This document shows positions 18,563 through 26,550 of a stretch of DNA of 64,000 bases, one piece after another. Below the pieces are notes generated by a model. It was given only the letters and a program-made list of their open reading frames with translations, did no database searches and was not told the origin of the DNA. Numbering within the stretch: position 1 is the stretch's first letter; each line of letters opens with the position of its first letter. Origin of the DNA: Legionella sp. (GTDB lineage: Bacteria > Pseudomonadota > Gammaproteobacteria > Legionellales > Legionellaceae); the NCBI GenBank assembly GCA_002786205.1, contig PEQM01000024.1, positions 1 through 64,000 on the forward strand, in the 5' to 3' direction. The translations under genes and the position numbers were made by a program.

Positions 18563-20521
18563 ATGAAAAATTTCAATCCAAATGAATCTCCCTTATACGC
18601 CAATAAAAGCTTTGTTGAACAAGCTAATATTATTATCGATTGGAAAGAAAATCACCTTAACCCCAATACCTTATTTTGCCTCACTAGCAATGCAACTGCC
18701 GCTGAGATAAGAACTCGATACAGGCAACTTTGTTTGCATTTTCATGGTGATAAAAATCCAGGATATGAGCAGATTGCAAGCAAGGCCGTCACTATTTTAG
18801 CGGAAGCCAGGGACTACCTGTTGTATCAGTTACAAAATACGCACTCGAGTGAAGCAGAAAAGGAAATAGAGAACAATATTTTTTATAAAGTTCTCCCCAT
18901 AAATAGACAACCCCATTCAAATGGCAAATTTAATACCGCCTCAGGATTATTTAAAGGCGCAACGGTGATGGCAGTCTATCCGTATTCAGCTGATAACCGA
19001 TTTGAGTCGATTGATTTATGCCTGCAGTCATATAATGCGTCACACTATTATGACTCAAAACTTAAGTATTGTTATAATTACTTTAACGTGAATAGTGCGC
19101 TTATCAATACCTCCTTTTTTTCTGGTATTCCAGAACAGATTAAAATAGATATTCGATTAAATCCTGCCTTATTAACAGAGAATCTACTTGGCCCTGGCCG
19201 AGAAAAAATGTTCAATATTGTTCACTTGGCAGCAACATCAAGCAATGCAGACTTATTTTCCTGGTTATTAAATCAAGGGGCTGATTTATCGATTAAAGCT
19301 TTAAATAAATGGAGTGTGCTGGATTTAGCGATTGCCACTCAACGAACAGAGATTATTCAAGTTTTAAAAAATCGTCTTGGTCAAGCTGCTATCGAACGCG
19401 GATATCAAACTTTTTTAGAGGAAAAAATAATTTATCCGCAACGACCATCTCCATCAACATCGTCTTATGGGAGTTGGCTAGGGAGCCATCGTGATACTCT
19501 TGTTTCGGCATTTATTCACGAAAAACGTCAAAATCAAAATAGGGTAGCCTTTATTTTAGAGAAAATGCCGCACTGGAGTAATAATCTGATATTTTTAAAA
19601 AAATGCTTATCACGAAATCCAGCCCTCCTGGGATTTGTATCATCATTTGCATGCATCGGAGAAGATGGTGAGCTTGGCTTTATCCAACAACAAGTTCAGT
19701 CTGTTGGTGAATATTATCGCTTTGTAAGTGACAAGTACCGGCTTGACCATTCCGTTATTGCACTTGCTTTCAGTCAATCTCGTATTAGTAGTAATGCCCT
19801 ACCCTTGTTTCCTCCTGATAGCAGACCTAGTTTTCGAGCCAATACGCAGATTGAAAAAGAAAAAAGTTTTTTAAGGACAGGCAAATTAAGCATTTATTTT
19901 CTCTGTGCTTTAGAACAGCTCTGGCCCGATTTAAATTTGGAGCGTGAAGAAAAAGCGGACAGCCGTTACAATTATCGTCGAGCAGCCCTGCTCATTGAGC
20001 CTTTTTATAGCTATTATCTACCTTGTGTTAGTTTATTAGCATTGCTGCTCCTTTTACATGCTGGTACTTTTTTTTGGCTGTCAATTCAAGCACATTTAGT
20101 TTTATCACTGGTTTGTACGCTAGCAAGTTACGATTTCCTCTCTGTAAGAAGTGATGATGACTTTACAGGAATTAACTTTAAAAATAAGATGATCTACTTT
20201 CATTTGTATATGAGTCCAATCTACTGCCTCTTAGCTTATGGATTAACTGGAGTTGGTTTGTCTCTATATTGTGCCTTAACCTTAGGCAATGTACTTGCGA
20301 TCAATTTAATTACTTGTATTAATTTATTTCGTATACAGCAGGAAGCACAGGCAATACAAAACATTATCACAGAACATACCCCCAAAGTGCACTCTACAAC
20401 ATCTGGTTTTTTTAATTCCTTTTTTCAAAACTGTGGCATAAAGCAAGCGAAAACATCCACATCGGAGGCAGATGAGGCAGCATTGTTTATGGAAACAGCA
20501 CCGTCTTCTGTTGTGTTATAA
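18563..20521 (+). CDS. J-domain-like/ankyrin membrane protein, candidate Dot/Icm effector
   Basis: A 652-aa protein of mixed architecture. Residues about 33-90 resemble a DnaJ J-domain (TAAEIRTRYRQLCLHFHGDKNPGYEQIASKAVTILAEARDYL), but the HPD motif reads HGD (61-63). Residues about 216-272 look like two ankyrin repeats (NIVHLAATSSNADLFSWLLNQGADL and SVLDLAIATQRTEIIQVL). Four hydrophobic segments lie at about 485-595. The C-terminus is acidic then short-polar (SEADEAALFMETAPSSVVL), the kind of tail used by Dot/Icm substrates. Base composition resembles the neighbours. Function unknown; effector status is inference. Confidence 0.7.
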   Translation: MKNFNPNESPLYANKSFVEQANIIIDWKENHLNPNTLFCLTSNATAAEIRTRYRQLCLHFHGDKNPGYEQIASKAVTILAEARDYLLYQLQNTHSSEAEKEIENNIFYKVLPINRQPHSNGKFNTASGLFKGATVMAVYPYSADNRFESIDLCLQSYNASHYYDSKLKYCYNYFNVNSALINTSFFSGIPEQIKIDIRLNPALLTENLLGPGREKMFNIVHLAATSSNADLFSWLLNQGADLSIKALNKWSVLDLAIATQRTEIIQVLKNRLGQAAIERGYQTFLEEKIIYPQRPSPSTSSYGSWLGSHRDTLVSAFIHEKRQNQNRVAFILEKMPHWSNNLIFLKKCLSRNPALLGFVSSFACIGEDGELGFIQQQVQSVGEYYRFVSDKYRLDHSVIALAFSQSRISSNALPLFPPDSRPSFRANTQIEKEKSFLRTGKLSIYFLCALEQLWPDLNLEREEKADSRYNYRRAALLIEPFYSYYLPCVSLLALLLLLHAGTFFWLSIQAHLVLSLVCTLASYDFLSVRSDDDFTGINFKNKMIYFHLYMSPIYCLLAYGLTGVGLSLYCALTLGNVLAINLITCINLFRIQQEAQAIQNIITEHTPKVHSTTSGFFNSFFQNCGIKQAKTSTSEADEAALFMETAPSSVVL

Positions 20522-20814
20522 ATGATAATTGTATCTATGCACCACAGTTAAATGCTTTTGGAAATGCTTTTGAAAAAAATCAGCTTTAAGTGTATCTTGT
20601 TAAACACGGTTAGTGGGTAGAATATTCTGCTCATTACAGCAATCTGTCTAGCAGTACTAACACATTCAAAAGATGACAAAGACAGATGCGCTTTATTTTA
20701 CAAGGAGTCATTAATAGACGAGGCAACAAACGAGTGTTGGTAATTACCTTTTAAAAACTCCCCATCAGAATTTTTTATACAAACTCATCGTGATAGGGAG
20801 TATACAGCCTGTGA

Positions 20815-22299
20815 TTACTGTCTTAGCTGTGGAAACAAGATAACATCTCTGATTGATTGAGAGTCAGTAAATAGCATAACCAATCGATCAATTCCTATTC
20901 CTTCTCCGGCTGTAGGAGGTAAACCGTATTCCAGCGCTTCTATGTAATCATGATCAAAGTGCATGGCTTCCAAATCACCTGCATCTTTTTCTTCTACTTG
21001 CTTTTGAAAACGCTCTGCTTGATCTTCTGCATCGTTCAACTCAGAAAAACCATTGGCTATTTCTCGACCAGTAATAAAGAATTCAAAGCGATCTGTAACT
21101 TCTGGATCTTCATTGCTTCGACGTGCAAGAGGTGAAATTTCTGTAGGATAAGCTGTAATAAAGGTAGGCTGAATAAGCTGATGTTCTACGGTTTCTTCAA
21201 AAGCTATCATCTGAAGTTTACCTAAGCCATCTGTTTTTTGATAAGGCAGATGCAATGAATCTAAAAATGCTCTGCATGAATCCAACGACTCCAGCTGTGC
21301 TAAAGTAACCTCAGGATGGTATTTTAATAAGGCTTCTTTAACCGTCATCCGGGTAAATGGCTTGCTAAAATCTATAATCTGGCCTTGATAAGAAACCTGC
21401 TGTGTGCCAAGTACCGTATCGCATAAGAAACGCAAAAGATGCTCGGTAAAAGCCATCAAGTCTTTGTAATCAGCGTAAGCCTGATAAAATTCTAGCATCG
21501 TAAATTCTGGATTATGCCGAGTAGAAATGCCCTCATTACGAAAATTACGGTTGATTTCATAAACTCGCTCAAAGCCGCCAACCACCAAACGCTTCAAATA
21601 CAATTCTGGGGCAATTCTTAAATAAAGCTGCATATCTAAAGTATTATGATGCGTAATAAAAGGACGCGCAACAGCACCTCCTGGAATAGGATGCATCATC
21701 GGTGTTTCTACTTCCAAATAAGCATGGTCGTCCATAAATTGTCGAATGGCTTGTATCAAACGCGAGCGAATTAAAAAAGTAGCACGACTTTCCTCATTAG
21801 CAATTAAATCAACGTAACGCTTGCGGTACCTCATTTCCTGATCAGCCAAACCATGAAATTTATCAGGCAACGGACGCAATGACTTGGTGAGTAATTCCAG
21901 CGATTCAGCATTCACAGTTAATTCGCCAGTATTAGTCAGAAACAACTCTCCTGTCACACCCACAATATCGCCCAAATCCCAATGCTTAAATGCCTCATAG
22001 ACTTCAGGCAAGTCATTGGCACGAATATATATCTGAATACGTCCGGAAACATCCTGAATATGAAAAAAACTGGCTTTCCCCATAATACGTCGTAAAACAA
22101 TACGCCCTGCAACTGAAACCTTAATGGCTTGATCTACCAACTGCTGTTTATCCAACTGCGCATATTGATTTAATAAATCTAAAGCCAAATGCTCACGACG
22201 AAATTCATTTGGAAAATCAAAGCCTTGTTCGCGTAATTGAGCTAATTTTTGTTTTCTGACCTGGTATACTTCACTTTCGTCTAAATGTTCTTCTATCAT
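20815..22299 (-). CDS. lysS: Lysyl-tRNA synthetase (class II)
   Basis: Charges tRNA-Lys. An N-terminal OB-fold anticodon-binding domain ([21 protein letters not shown]) precedes the class II catalytic core. Motif 2 is visible ([28 protein letters not shown]), and motif 3 ends [26 protein letters not shown]. Length is 494 aa (505 in E. coli). The ATG overlaps the prfB stop, reproducing the E. coli prfB-lysS operon. Confidence 0.97.
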   Translation of the reverse strand: MIEEHLDESEVYQVRKQKLAQLREQGFDFPNEFRREHLALDLLNQYAQLDKQQLVDQAIKVSVAGRIVLRRIMGKASFFHIQDVSGRIQIYIRANDLPEVYEAFKHWDLGDIVGVTGELFLTNTGELTVNAESLELLTKSLRPLPDKFHGLADQEMRYRKRYVDLIANEESRATFLIRSRLIQAIRQFMDDHAYLEVETPMMHPIPGGAVARPFITHHNTLDMQLYLRIAPELYLKRLVVGGFERVYEINRNFRNEGISTRHNPEFTMLEFYQAYADYKDLMAFTEHLLRFLCDTVLGTQQVSYQGQIIDFSKPFTRMTVKEALLKYHPEVTLAQLESLDSCRAFLDSLHLPYQKTDGLGKLQMIAFEETVEHQLIQPTFITAYPTEISPLARRSNEDPEVTDRFEFFITGREIANGFSELNDAEDQAERFQKQVEEKDAGDLEAMHFDHDYIEALEYGLPPTAGEGIGIDRLVMLFTDSQSIRDVILFPQLRQ

Positions 22300-23403
22300 T
22301 CTATACCTACTCCTGCTTTTAAACTGGCTTCTATAAATTGGTCAAGCGAACCATCTAAAACGGCTTGTGTGTTGCTGGTTTCTACACCTGTTCTCAGATC
22401 TTTAATTCGCGATTGATCCAAAACATAAGAGCGAATTTGAGAACCCCAACCGATATCTGATTTGGTTGCTTCTAAAGCTTGTTGTTCTGCATTTTTCTTT
22501 TGCATTTCCAGTTCATAAAGCTTTGCCCGCAATTGCTTCATTGCCTGGTCTTTATTTTTGTGCTGACTTCTATCCGTTTGACATTGAACAACAATACCGG
22601 AAGGTTCATGTGTAATACGCACTGCTGAATCAGTCCGGTTAACATGCTGTCCTCCTGCACCAGACGCTCGATAAGTGTCTATTCGTAAATCAGCAGGGTT
22701 GATTTCTATTTCAATATCATCATCTACTTCTGCCGACACGAAAACCGCGGCAAAAGATGTATGGCGTCTGTTACCTGAATCAAAAGGTGATTTACGCACC
22801 AAGCGATGAACTCCGCATTCTGTACGTAACCATCCGTAAGCGTATTCACCAACAAAATGGATGGTAGCACTTTTGATACCAGCAACATCACCAGCTGAGC
22901 ATTCAATTAATTCTGTTTGAAATCCATGTTGCTCACCCCATCGAAGGTACATACGCAAAATCATTTCAGCCCAGTCTTGTGCCTCTGTACCCCCTGAGCC
23001 GGATTGGATATCCAGATAAGCATTACAAACATCCATTTTGCCACTAAACATACGTCTGAACTCCAGGTTTGCAACCTGTTGTTCCATTTTATTGAGCTCA
23101 TCGCTTATGTCACTGATAGTGGTTTCATCTTTTTCTTCACGAGCCAAATCAAACAACTCAGTTAAATCAATAACACTTTGCGTAAGCTGAGCCAAAGAAA
23201 AGACGATAGCCTCTAACTGCGTACGCTCTTTACCTAAAGCTTGAGCATAGTCGGGATTATCCCATATGCTTGCCGACTCCAACTCACGCGAGACCTCTTC
23301 CAAGCGTTCTTGTTTGGTCTCAAAGTCAAAGATACCCCCTAAGCGATTCAATACGCTTGGCAAGGTCACTTAAGGACAAATTAATCTGATTTACTTCTAA
23401 CAT
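22296..23403 (-). CDS. prfB: Peptide chain release factor 2, with programmed +1 frameshift
   Basis: Recognises UGA and UAA stop codons. The ATG at 23403 starts a 25-codon zero frame ([20 protein letters not shown]...) ending at an in-frame TGA at 23326-23328. The context AGGGGGTATCTTTGAC is the classical RF2 frameshift site: SD-like AGGGGG, slippery CTT, poor TGAC stop. A +1 shift joins the main frame at DFETK, giving about 368 aa (365 in E. coli). The RF2 anticodon-like tripeptide SPF ([10 protein letters not shown]) and the GGQ loop ([16 protein letters not shown]) are present. Confidence 0.97.
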
Positions 23404-23569
23404 CAGAGTCTCTTCTTATTGTAAATAAAAGAAGTAATTTTACAGGTAAAGCGCTCTTATCGCTATAGTATTTATGGATTTTAATACGCATCTTAATACG
23501 ATCTGACAAGATTTTATCACTTTTACTATTTACAATAACAAACTGGTCGTTGCATAATCCTCCATCGAA

Positions 23570-23585
23570 TGAGAATTAATTCTCA
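23570..23585. promoter_or_regulatory. Fur-box-like palindrome upstream of MHS transporter
   Basis: Perfect 16-bp palindrome TGAGAATTAATTCTCA, 50 bases before the transporter start. It resembles a ferric-uptake-regulator operator (TGATAAT-N-ATTATCA) but with a two-base instead of one-base centre, so assignment to Fur is tentative. Confidence 0.45.
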
Positions 23586-23635
23586 ATATATGCCACCTAT
23601 AAGTAAGTATACAAATCAACAGATAGGATATACCT

Positions 23636-24937
23636 ATGTTAGCAAACGACGATTTAGCCAGAAAAAATAACAAACAACACATTCTATCCATCATAGGTGC
23701 ATCTTCAGGAAATCTTGTTGAGTGGTTTGATTTTTATATTTATTCTTTTTGTGCCATCTACTTTGCTCCCTCTTTTTTTCCAAGCAGCGATCCGACTACA
23801 CAATTATTAAACACAGCAGGCGTATTTGCTGTAGGCTTTTTCATGCGCCCAATTGGTGGCTGGTTTTTAGGACGCCTGGCAGATAGAAAAGGAAGACGCT
23901 CCGCATTGATTGCCTCTGTGTTAATGATGTGTTTAGGCTCCTTAATGATTGCTTTTTTACCAACATACCAAAGCATTGGTATTGCCGCCCCTACTCTATT
24001 AGTTGTAGCCCGATTATTACAAGGTTTGTCTGTTGGCGGAGAGTATGGTACGAGCGCGACTTATATGAGTGAAATAGCAAAAGAAGGCAGAAAAGGGTTT
24101 TTTACCTCTTTTCAATATGTCACGCTCATTGGTGGCCAGTTATCTGCTGTACTTGCTTTAGTAGGACTGCAATACATGTTAACTAATGAACAACTCTATG
24201 CATGGGGTTGGCGCATTCCATTTGTTTTAGGCGCTTTCGCAGCTATAATTGCATTGTTTTTGCGGCGTTCTATGAAAGAAACAGTCGCATCACAAAGAAA
24301 AAATAAAAATGCAGGTTCCTTAAAAGCTTTAATGCAACACAAAACTGCTTTTTTAACGGTAGTTAGCTTTACCGCTGGTGGATCGTTGGTTTTTTATACT
24401 TTTACCACTTATATGCAAAAATATTTAGTCAATACCGTCGGGCTGGAATTAAAAACAGCCAGCATGATTATGACCTGCGCACTCTTTATCTTTATGGTAA
24501 TACAGCCCTTATTTGGTGCTTTGTCTGATCGCATCGGCAGAAGAAACTCCATGATATGGTTTGGCGCCCTGACTACGCTATTTACTATTCCGATTATGCA
24601 TACGTTAGGAAATACCACCAATCCTTATATTGCCTTTGCTTTAGTGCTCACTGCCTTGATATTAATTAGTTTTTACACGTCAATTAGTGGCCTTATTAAA
24701 GCTGAATTTTTTCCTTCTGAAATTCGTGCTTTAGGTGTTGGCTTGTCTTATGCCTTCGGTAACGCCATTTTTGGTGGTTCTGCAGAATTTGTGGCGCTCA
24801 AGTTTAAATCATTGGGCATGGAATCCAGTTTTTATTGTTATGTTACCCTATTGTGTGCTTTCGTCTTTTTTGTGGCACTGTTTATGCGCGATCCTGATGC
24901 AAAAGGATTTTTAAATAAAGAACAGGTTAGCATGTAA
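23636..24937 (+). CDS. MHS-family MFS transporter (KgtP/ProP-like)
   Basis: Twelve-segment major facilitator of the metabolite:H+ symporter family. Family hallmarks are visible: [14 protein letters not shown] at the N-terminus, [24 protein letters not shown] in loop 2-3, [20 protein letters not shown], and [10 protein letters not shown] between segments 8 and 9. Length is 433 aa. Relatives carry 2-oxoglutarate, citrate, proline/betaine or shikimate; the substrate cannot be read from sequence. AGGA precedes the ATG. A Fur-like palindrome upstream hints at iron-linked expression. Confidence 0.85.
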   Translation: MLANDDLARKNNKQHILSIIGASSGNLVEWFDFYIYSFCAIYFAPSFFPSSDPTTQLLNTAGVFAVGFFMRPIGGWFLGRLADRKGRRSALIASVLMMCLGSLMIAFLPTYQSIGIAAPTLLVVARLLQGLSVGGEYGTSATYMSEIAKEGRKGFFTSFQYVTLIGGQLSAVLALVGLQYMLTNEQLYAWGWRIPFVLGAFAAIIALFLRRSMKETVASQRKNKNAGSLKALMQHKTAFLTVVSFTAGGSLVFYTFTTYMQKYLVNTVGLELKTASMIMTCALFIFMVIQPLFGALSDRIGRRNSMIWFGALTTLFTIPIMHTLGNTTNPYIAFALVLTALILISFYTSISGLIKAEFFPSEIRALGVGLSYAFGNAIFGGSAEFVALKFKSLGMESSFYCYVTLLCAFVFFVALFMRDPDAKGFLNKEQVSM

Positions 24938-24938
24938 T

Positions 24939-24958
24939 CTTCATTGCTGAAGTTTTTT
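24939..24958 (+). terminator. Putative terminator of MFS gene
   Basis: A short stem CTTCA/TGAAG with four-base loop is followed directly by six T, just past the transporter stop. The stem is only 5 bp. Confidence 0.5.
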
Positions 24959-24978
24959 ACTAGTTAAAAAAAGACAGG

Positions 24979-25683
24979 CTACGCGCTCAGACGAGATCTA
25001 ATGCGCAATACCGCTTGACTTAAAATTTGAGAAACACGCGATTCACTTACCTCGATGACGTGACTAATTTCTTTTAAATTTAAATCTTGCTCGTAATACA
25101 AAGAAAGAACGAGCTTTTCCTTGGGCGGTAATTGACGGATTACAGCGGTCAAGTGTGTCATAAAATCACTATGCAATACCTGGGCATGTGGCTGCGTATC
25201 ATCCTTTGTCAAAAAATCATCACTCATGCCCAAATCATCAAATCCATACAAATGACTACCTAAGGCATCTTGTAGCATTTCGTGATATTCAGAGAGATTC
25301 ACTCCAAGTTCCAAAGCAATTTCAGTATCTTTTGCTTCACGCCCTAACTGATGCTCTATTGCCTGCACTGCTTCTGCAATTTTTCGAGAATTACGATGTA
25401 CTGAACGAGGTACCCAATCATTTTTACGCACTTCATCAAGCATAGCCCCTTTAATACGAATACCCGCATAAGTTTCAAATGAGGCCCCTTTGGAAACATC
25501 ATAATGGCGTATTGCCTCCAATAAGCCCATCATTCCAGCTTGAATTAAATCATCAAGCTGTATTGATGGAGGCAGGCGACCCAATAGATGATAAGCAATA
25601 CGCTTTACTAAAAGGGAGTGCTCTTTTAATAAAGCATTATGCTGTTGTTCTGCTACTTTGCTATGAGTAGCTAAAGTATCCAC
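24979..25683 (-). CDS. fliA: RNA polymerase sigma-28 factor FliA
   Basis: Alternative sigma factor that in flagellated bacteria drives late flagellar genes; in Legionella it also influences transmission traits. Region 2 (DDLIQAGMMGLLEAIRHYDVSKGASFETYAGIRIKGAMLDE) and region 4 (LPPKEKLVLSLYYEQDLNLKEISHVIEVSESRVSQILSQA) are intact. Length is 234 aa (239 in E. coli). The start is GTG at 25683, with AAGGAGAG about six bases upstream. No flagellar gene is adjacent. Confidence 0.93.
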   Translation of the reverse strand: MDTLATHSKVAEQQHNALLKEHSLLVKRIAYHLLGRLPPSIQLDDLIQAGMMGLLEAIRHYDVSKGASFETYAGIRIKGAMLDEVRKNDWVPRSVHRNSRKIAEAVQAIEHQLGREAKDTEIALELGVNLSEYHEMLQDALGSHLYGFDDLGMSDDFLTKDDTQPHAQVLHSDFMTHLTAVIRQLPPKEKLVLSLYYEQDLNLKEISHVIEVSESRVSQILSQAVLRIRSRLSA

Positions 25684-25748
25684 TTAACTCTCCTTGTATT
25701 AACAGCAATGTCTATTAATTTTATTATAGCGAATTATTTGAGATGGTA

Positions 25749-25985
25749 TTAATCATCTGATTGCTGTTCACATTTTGCTTTCGCTAAGGCAGCACAATTG
25801 TCTGTACAATCCGTTGAGTCAGAAGTTAGACAGGAGTTATCCAAGCAGTCCTGAGTATAGTTATCAATACACTCACTGGCATTAAATTGATTTGCTTCCA
25901 TGTCAATATCAGGCACGTCCACCGCATAAGTAGTTGAGACCAAGAGACAAGCCCCTAAAAATCCCCAATAATTGCATTTCAACAT
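25749..25985 (-). CDS. Small Cys-rich exported protein
   Basis: 78 aa. A signal peptide (LGACLLVSTTYA, cleavage near residue 21) is followed by a strongly acidic mature part with six cysteines in SEC, QDC, NSC, TDC, DNC and AKC contexts. This suggests a disulfide-bonded periplasmic or secreted peptide. AGGAG precedes the ATG. It lies 65 bases upstream of fliA, in the same direction, after a 172-base gap from mscL. No family recognised. Confidence 0.65.
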   Translation of the reverse strand: MLKCNYWGFLGACLLVSTTYAVDVPDIDMEANQFNASECIDNYTQDCLDNSCLTSDSTDCTDNCAALAKAKCEQQSDD

Positions 25986-26157
25986 AGCAACTCCTATTAA
26001 CTCATATAATTAGAGTATAGAATACTTAAGCTTAACTGTGAGATCGTATTTATAAAACGAGGCCAGAGGATTAGCACCTGTTATACGGTGCTCAAATCTT
26101 TAGATACTGGTGTGTACACTCCGATTCCGTTCTGCGGACGCGACTTTCCAAAGAGGT

Positions 26158-26538
26158 CTATTCGCTGTGATTTCCTTTTAATAAGTCCCTGATTTCAATT
26201 AAAGTTTTTTCTTGTAGAGAAAGCTTTTCTGGCTGATTGTTCTTTTTTTTCTGTAAAATATTAATCCCTTTGACAACCAGAAAAATAGCGAATGCAATGA
26301 TAGTAAAATCAATAATGGTTTGTAAAAAATTGCCCCACCTTACTACAGCATCACCTACTTTAATGGATTTTCCCGCAACATTAATGCCCCCTAATAATAA
26401 ACCTATCAGGGGCATAATAATACCATCCACCAAGGAGGTGACTATCTTGCCAAACGCAGCGCCAACCACCACAGCAACCGCGAGGTCAACAACATTTCCT
26501 CGAACAGCAAATTTTTTAAACTCTTCAAAGAAACTCAT
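26158..26538 (-). CDS. mscL: Large-conductance mechanosensitive channel MscL
   Basis: Homopentameric inner-membrane tension valve that releases solutes on osmotic downshock. The N-terminal helix and first membrane segment (FFEEFKKFAVRGNVVDLAVAVVVGAAFGKIV) are nearly canonical. A second segment lies at about 77-98, and a charged C-terminal helix closes the protein. Length is 126 aa (136 in E. coli). It follows alaS after 12 bases. Confidence 0.96.
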   Translation of the reverse strand: MSFFEEFKKFAVRGNVVDLAVAVVVGAAFGKIVTSLVDGIIMPLIGLLLGGINVAGKSIKVGDAVVRWGNFLQTIIDFTIIAFAIFLVVKGINILQKKKNNQPEKLSLQEKTLIEIRDLLKGNHSE

Positions 26539-26550
26539 AAAACCTCCCTG

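Noticed and set aside
20522-20814. 293-base gap between the J-like gene and lysS, checked for an RNA gene or repeat copy
   Set aside because: Contains only a weak similarity to the dispersed repeat (ACACATTCAAAA) and a short direct repeat AAATGCTTTT; no stable fold or tRNA-like structure seen.
25986-26157. Possible small RNA between mscL and the Cys-rich gene (AGCACC/GGTGCT hairpin)
   Set aside because: Stem is only six bases with no T-run; insufficient to call an RNA or terminator.
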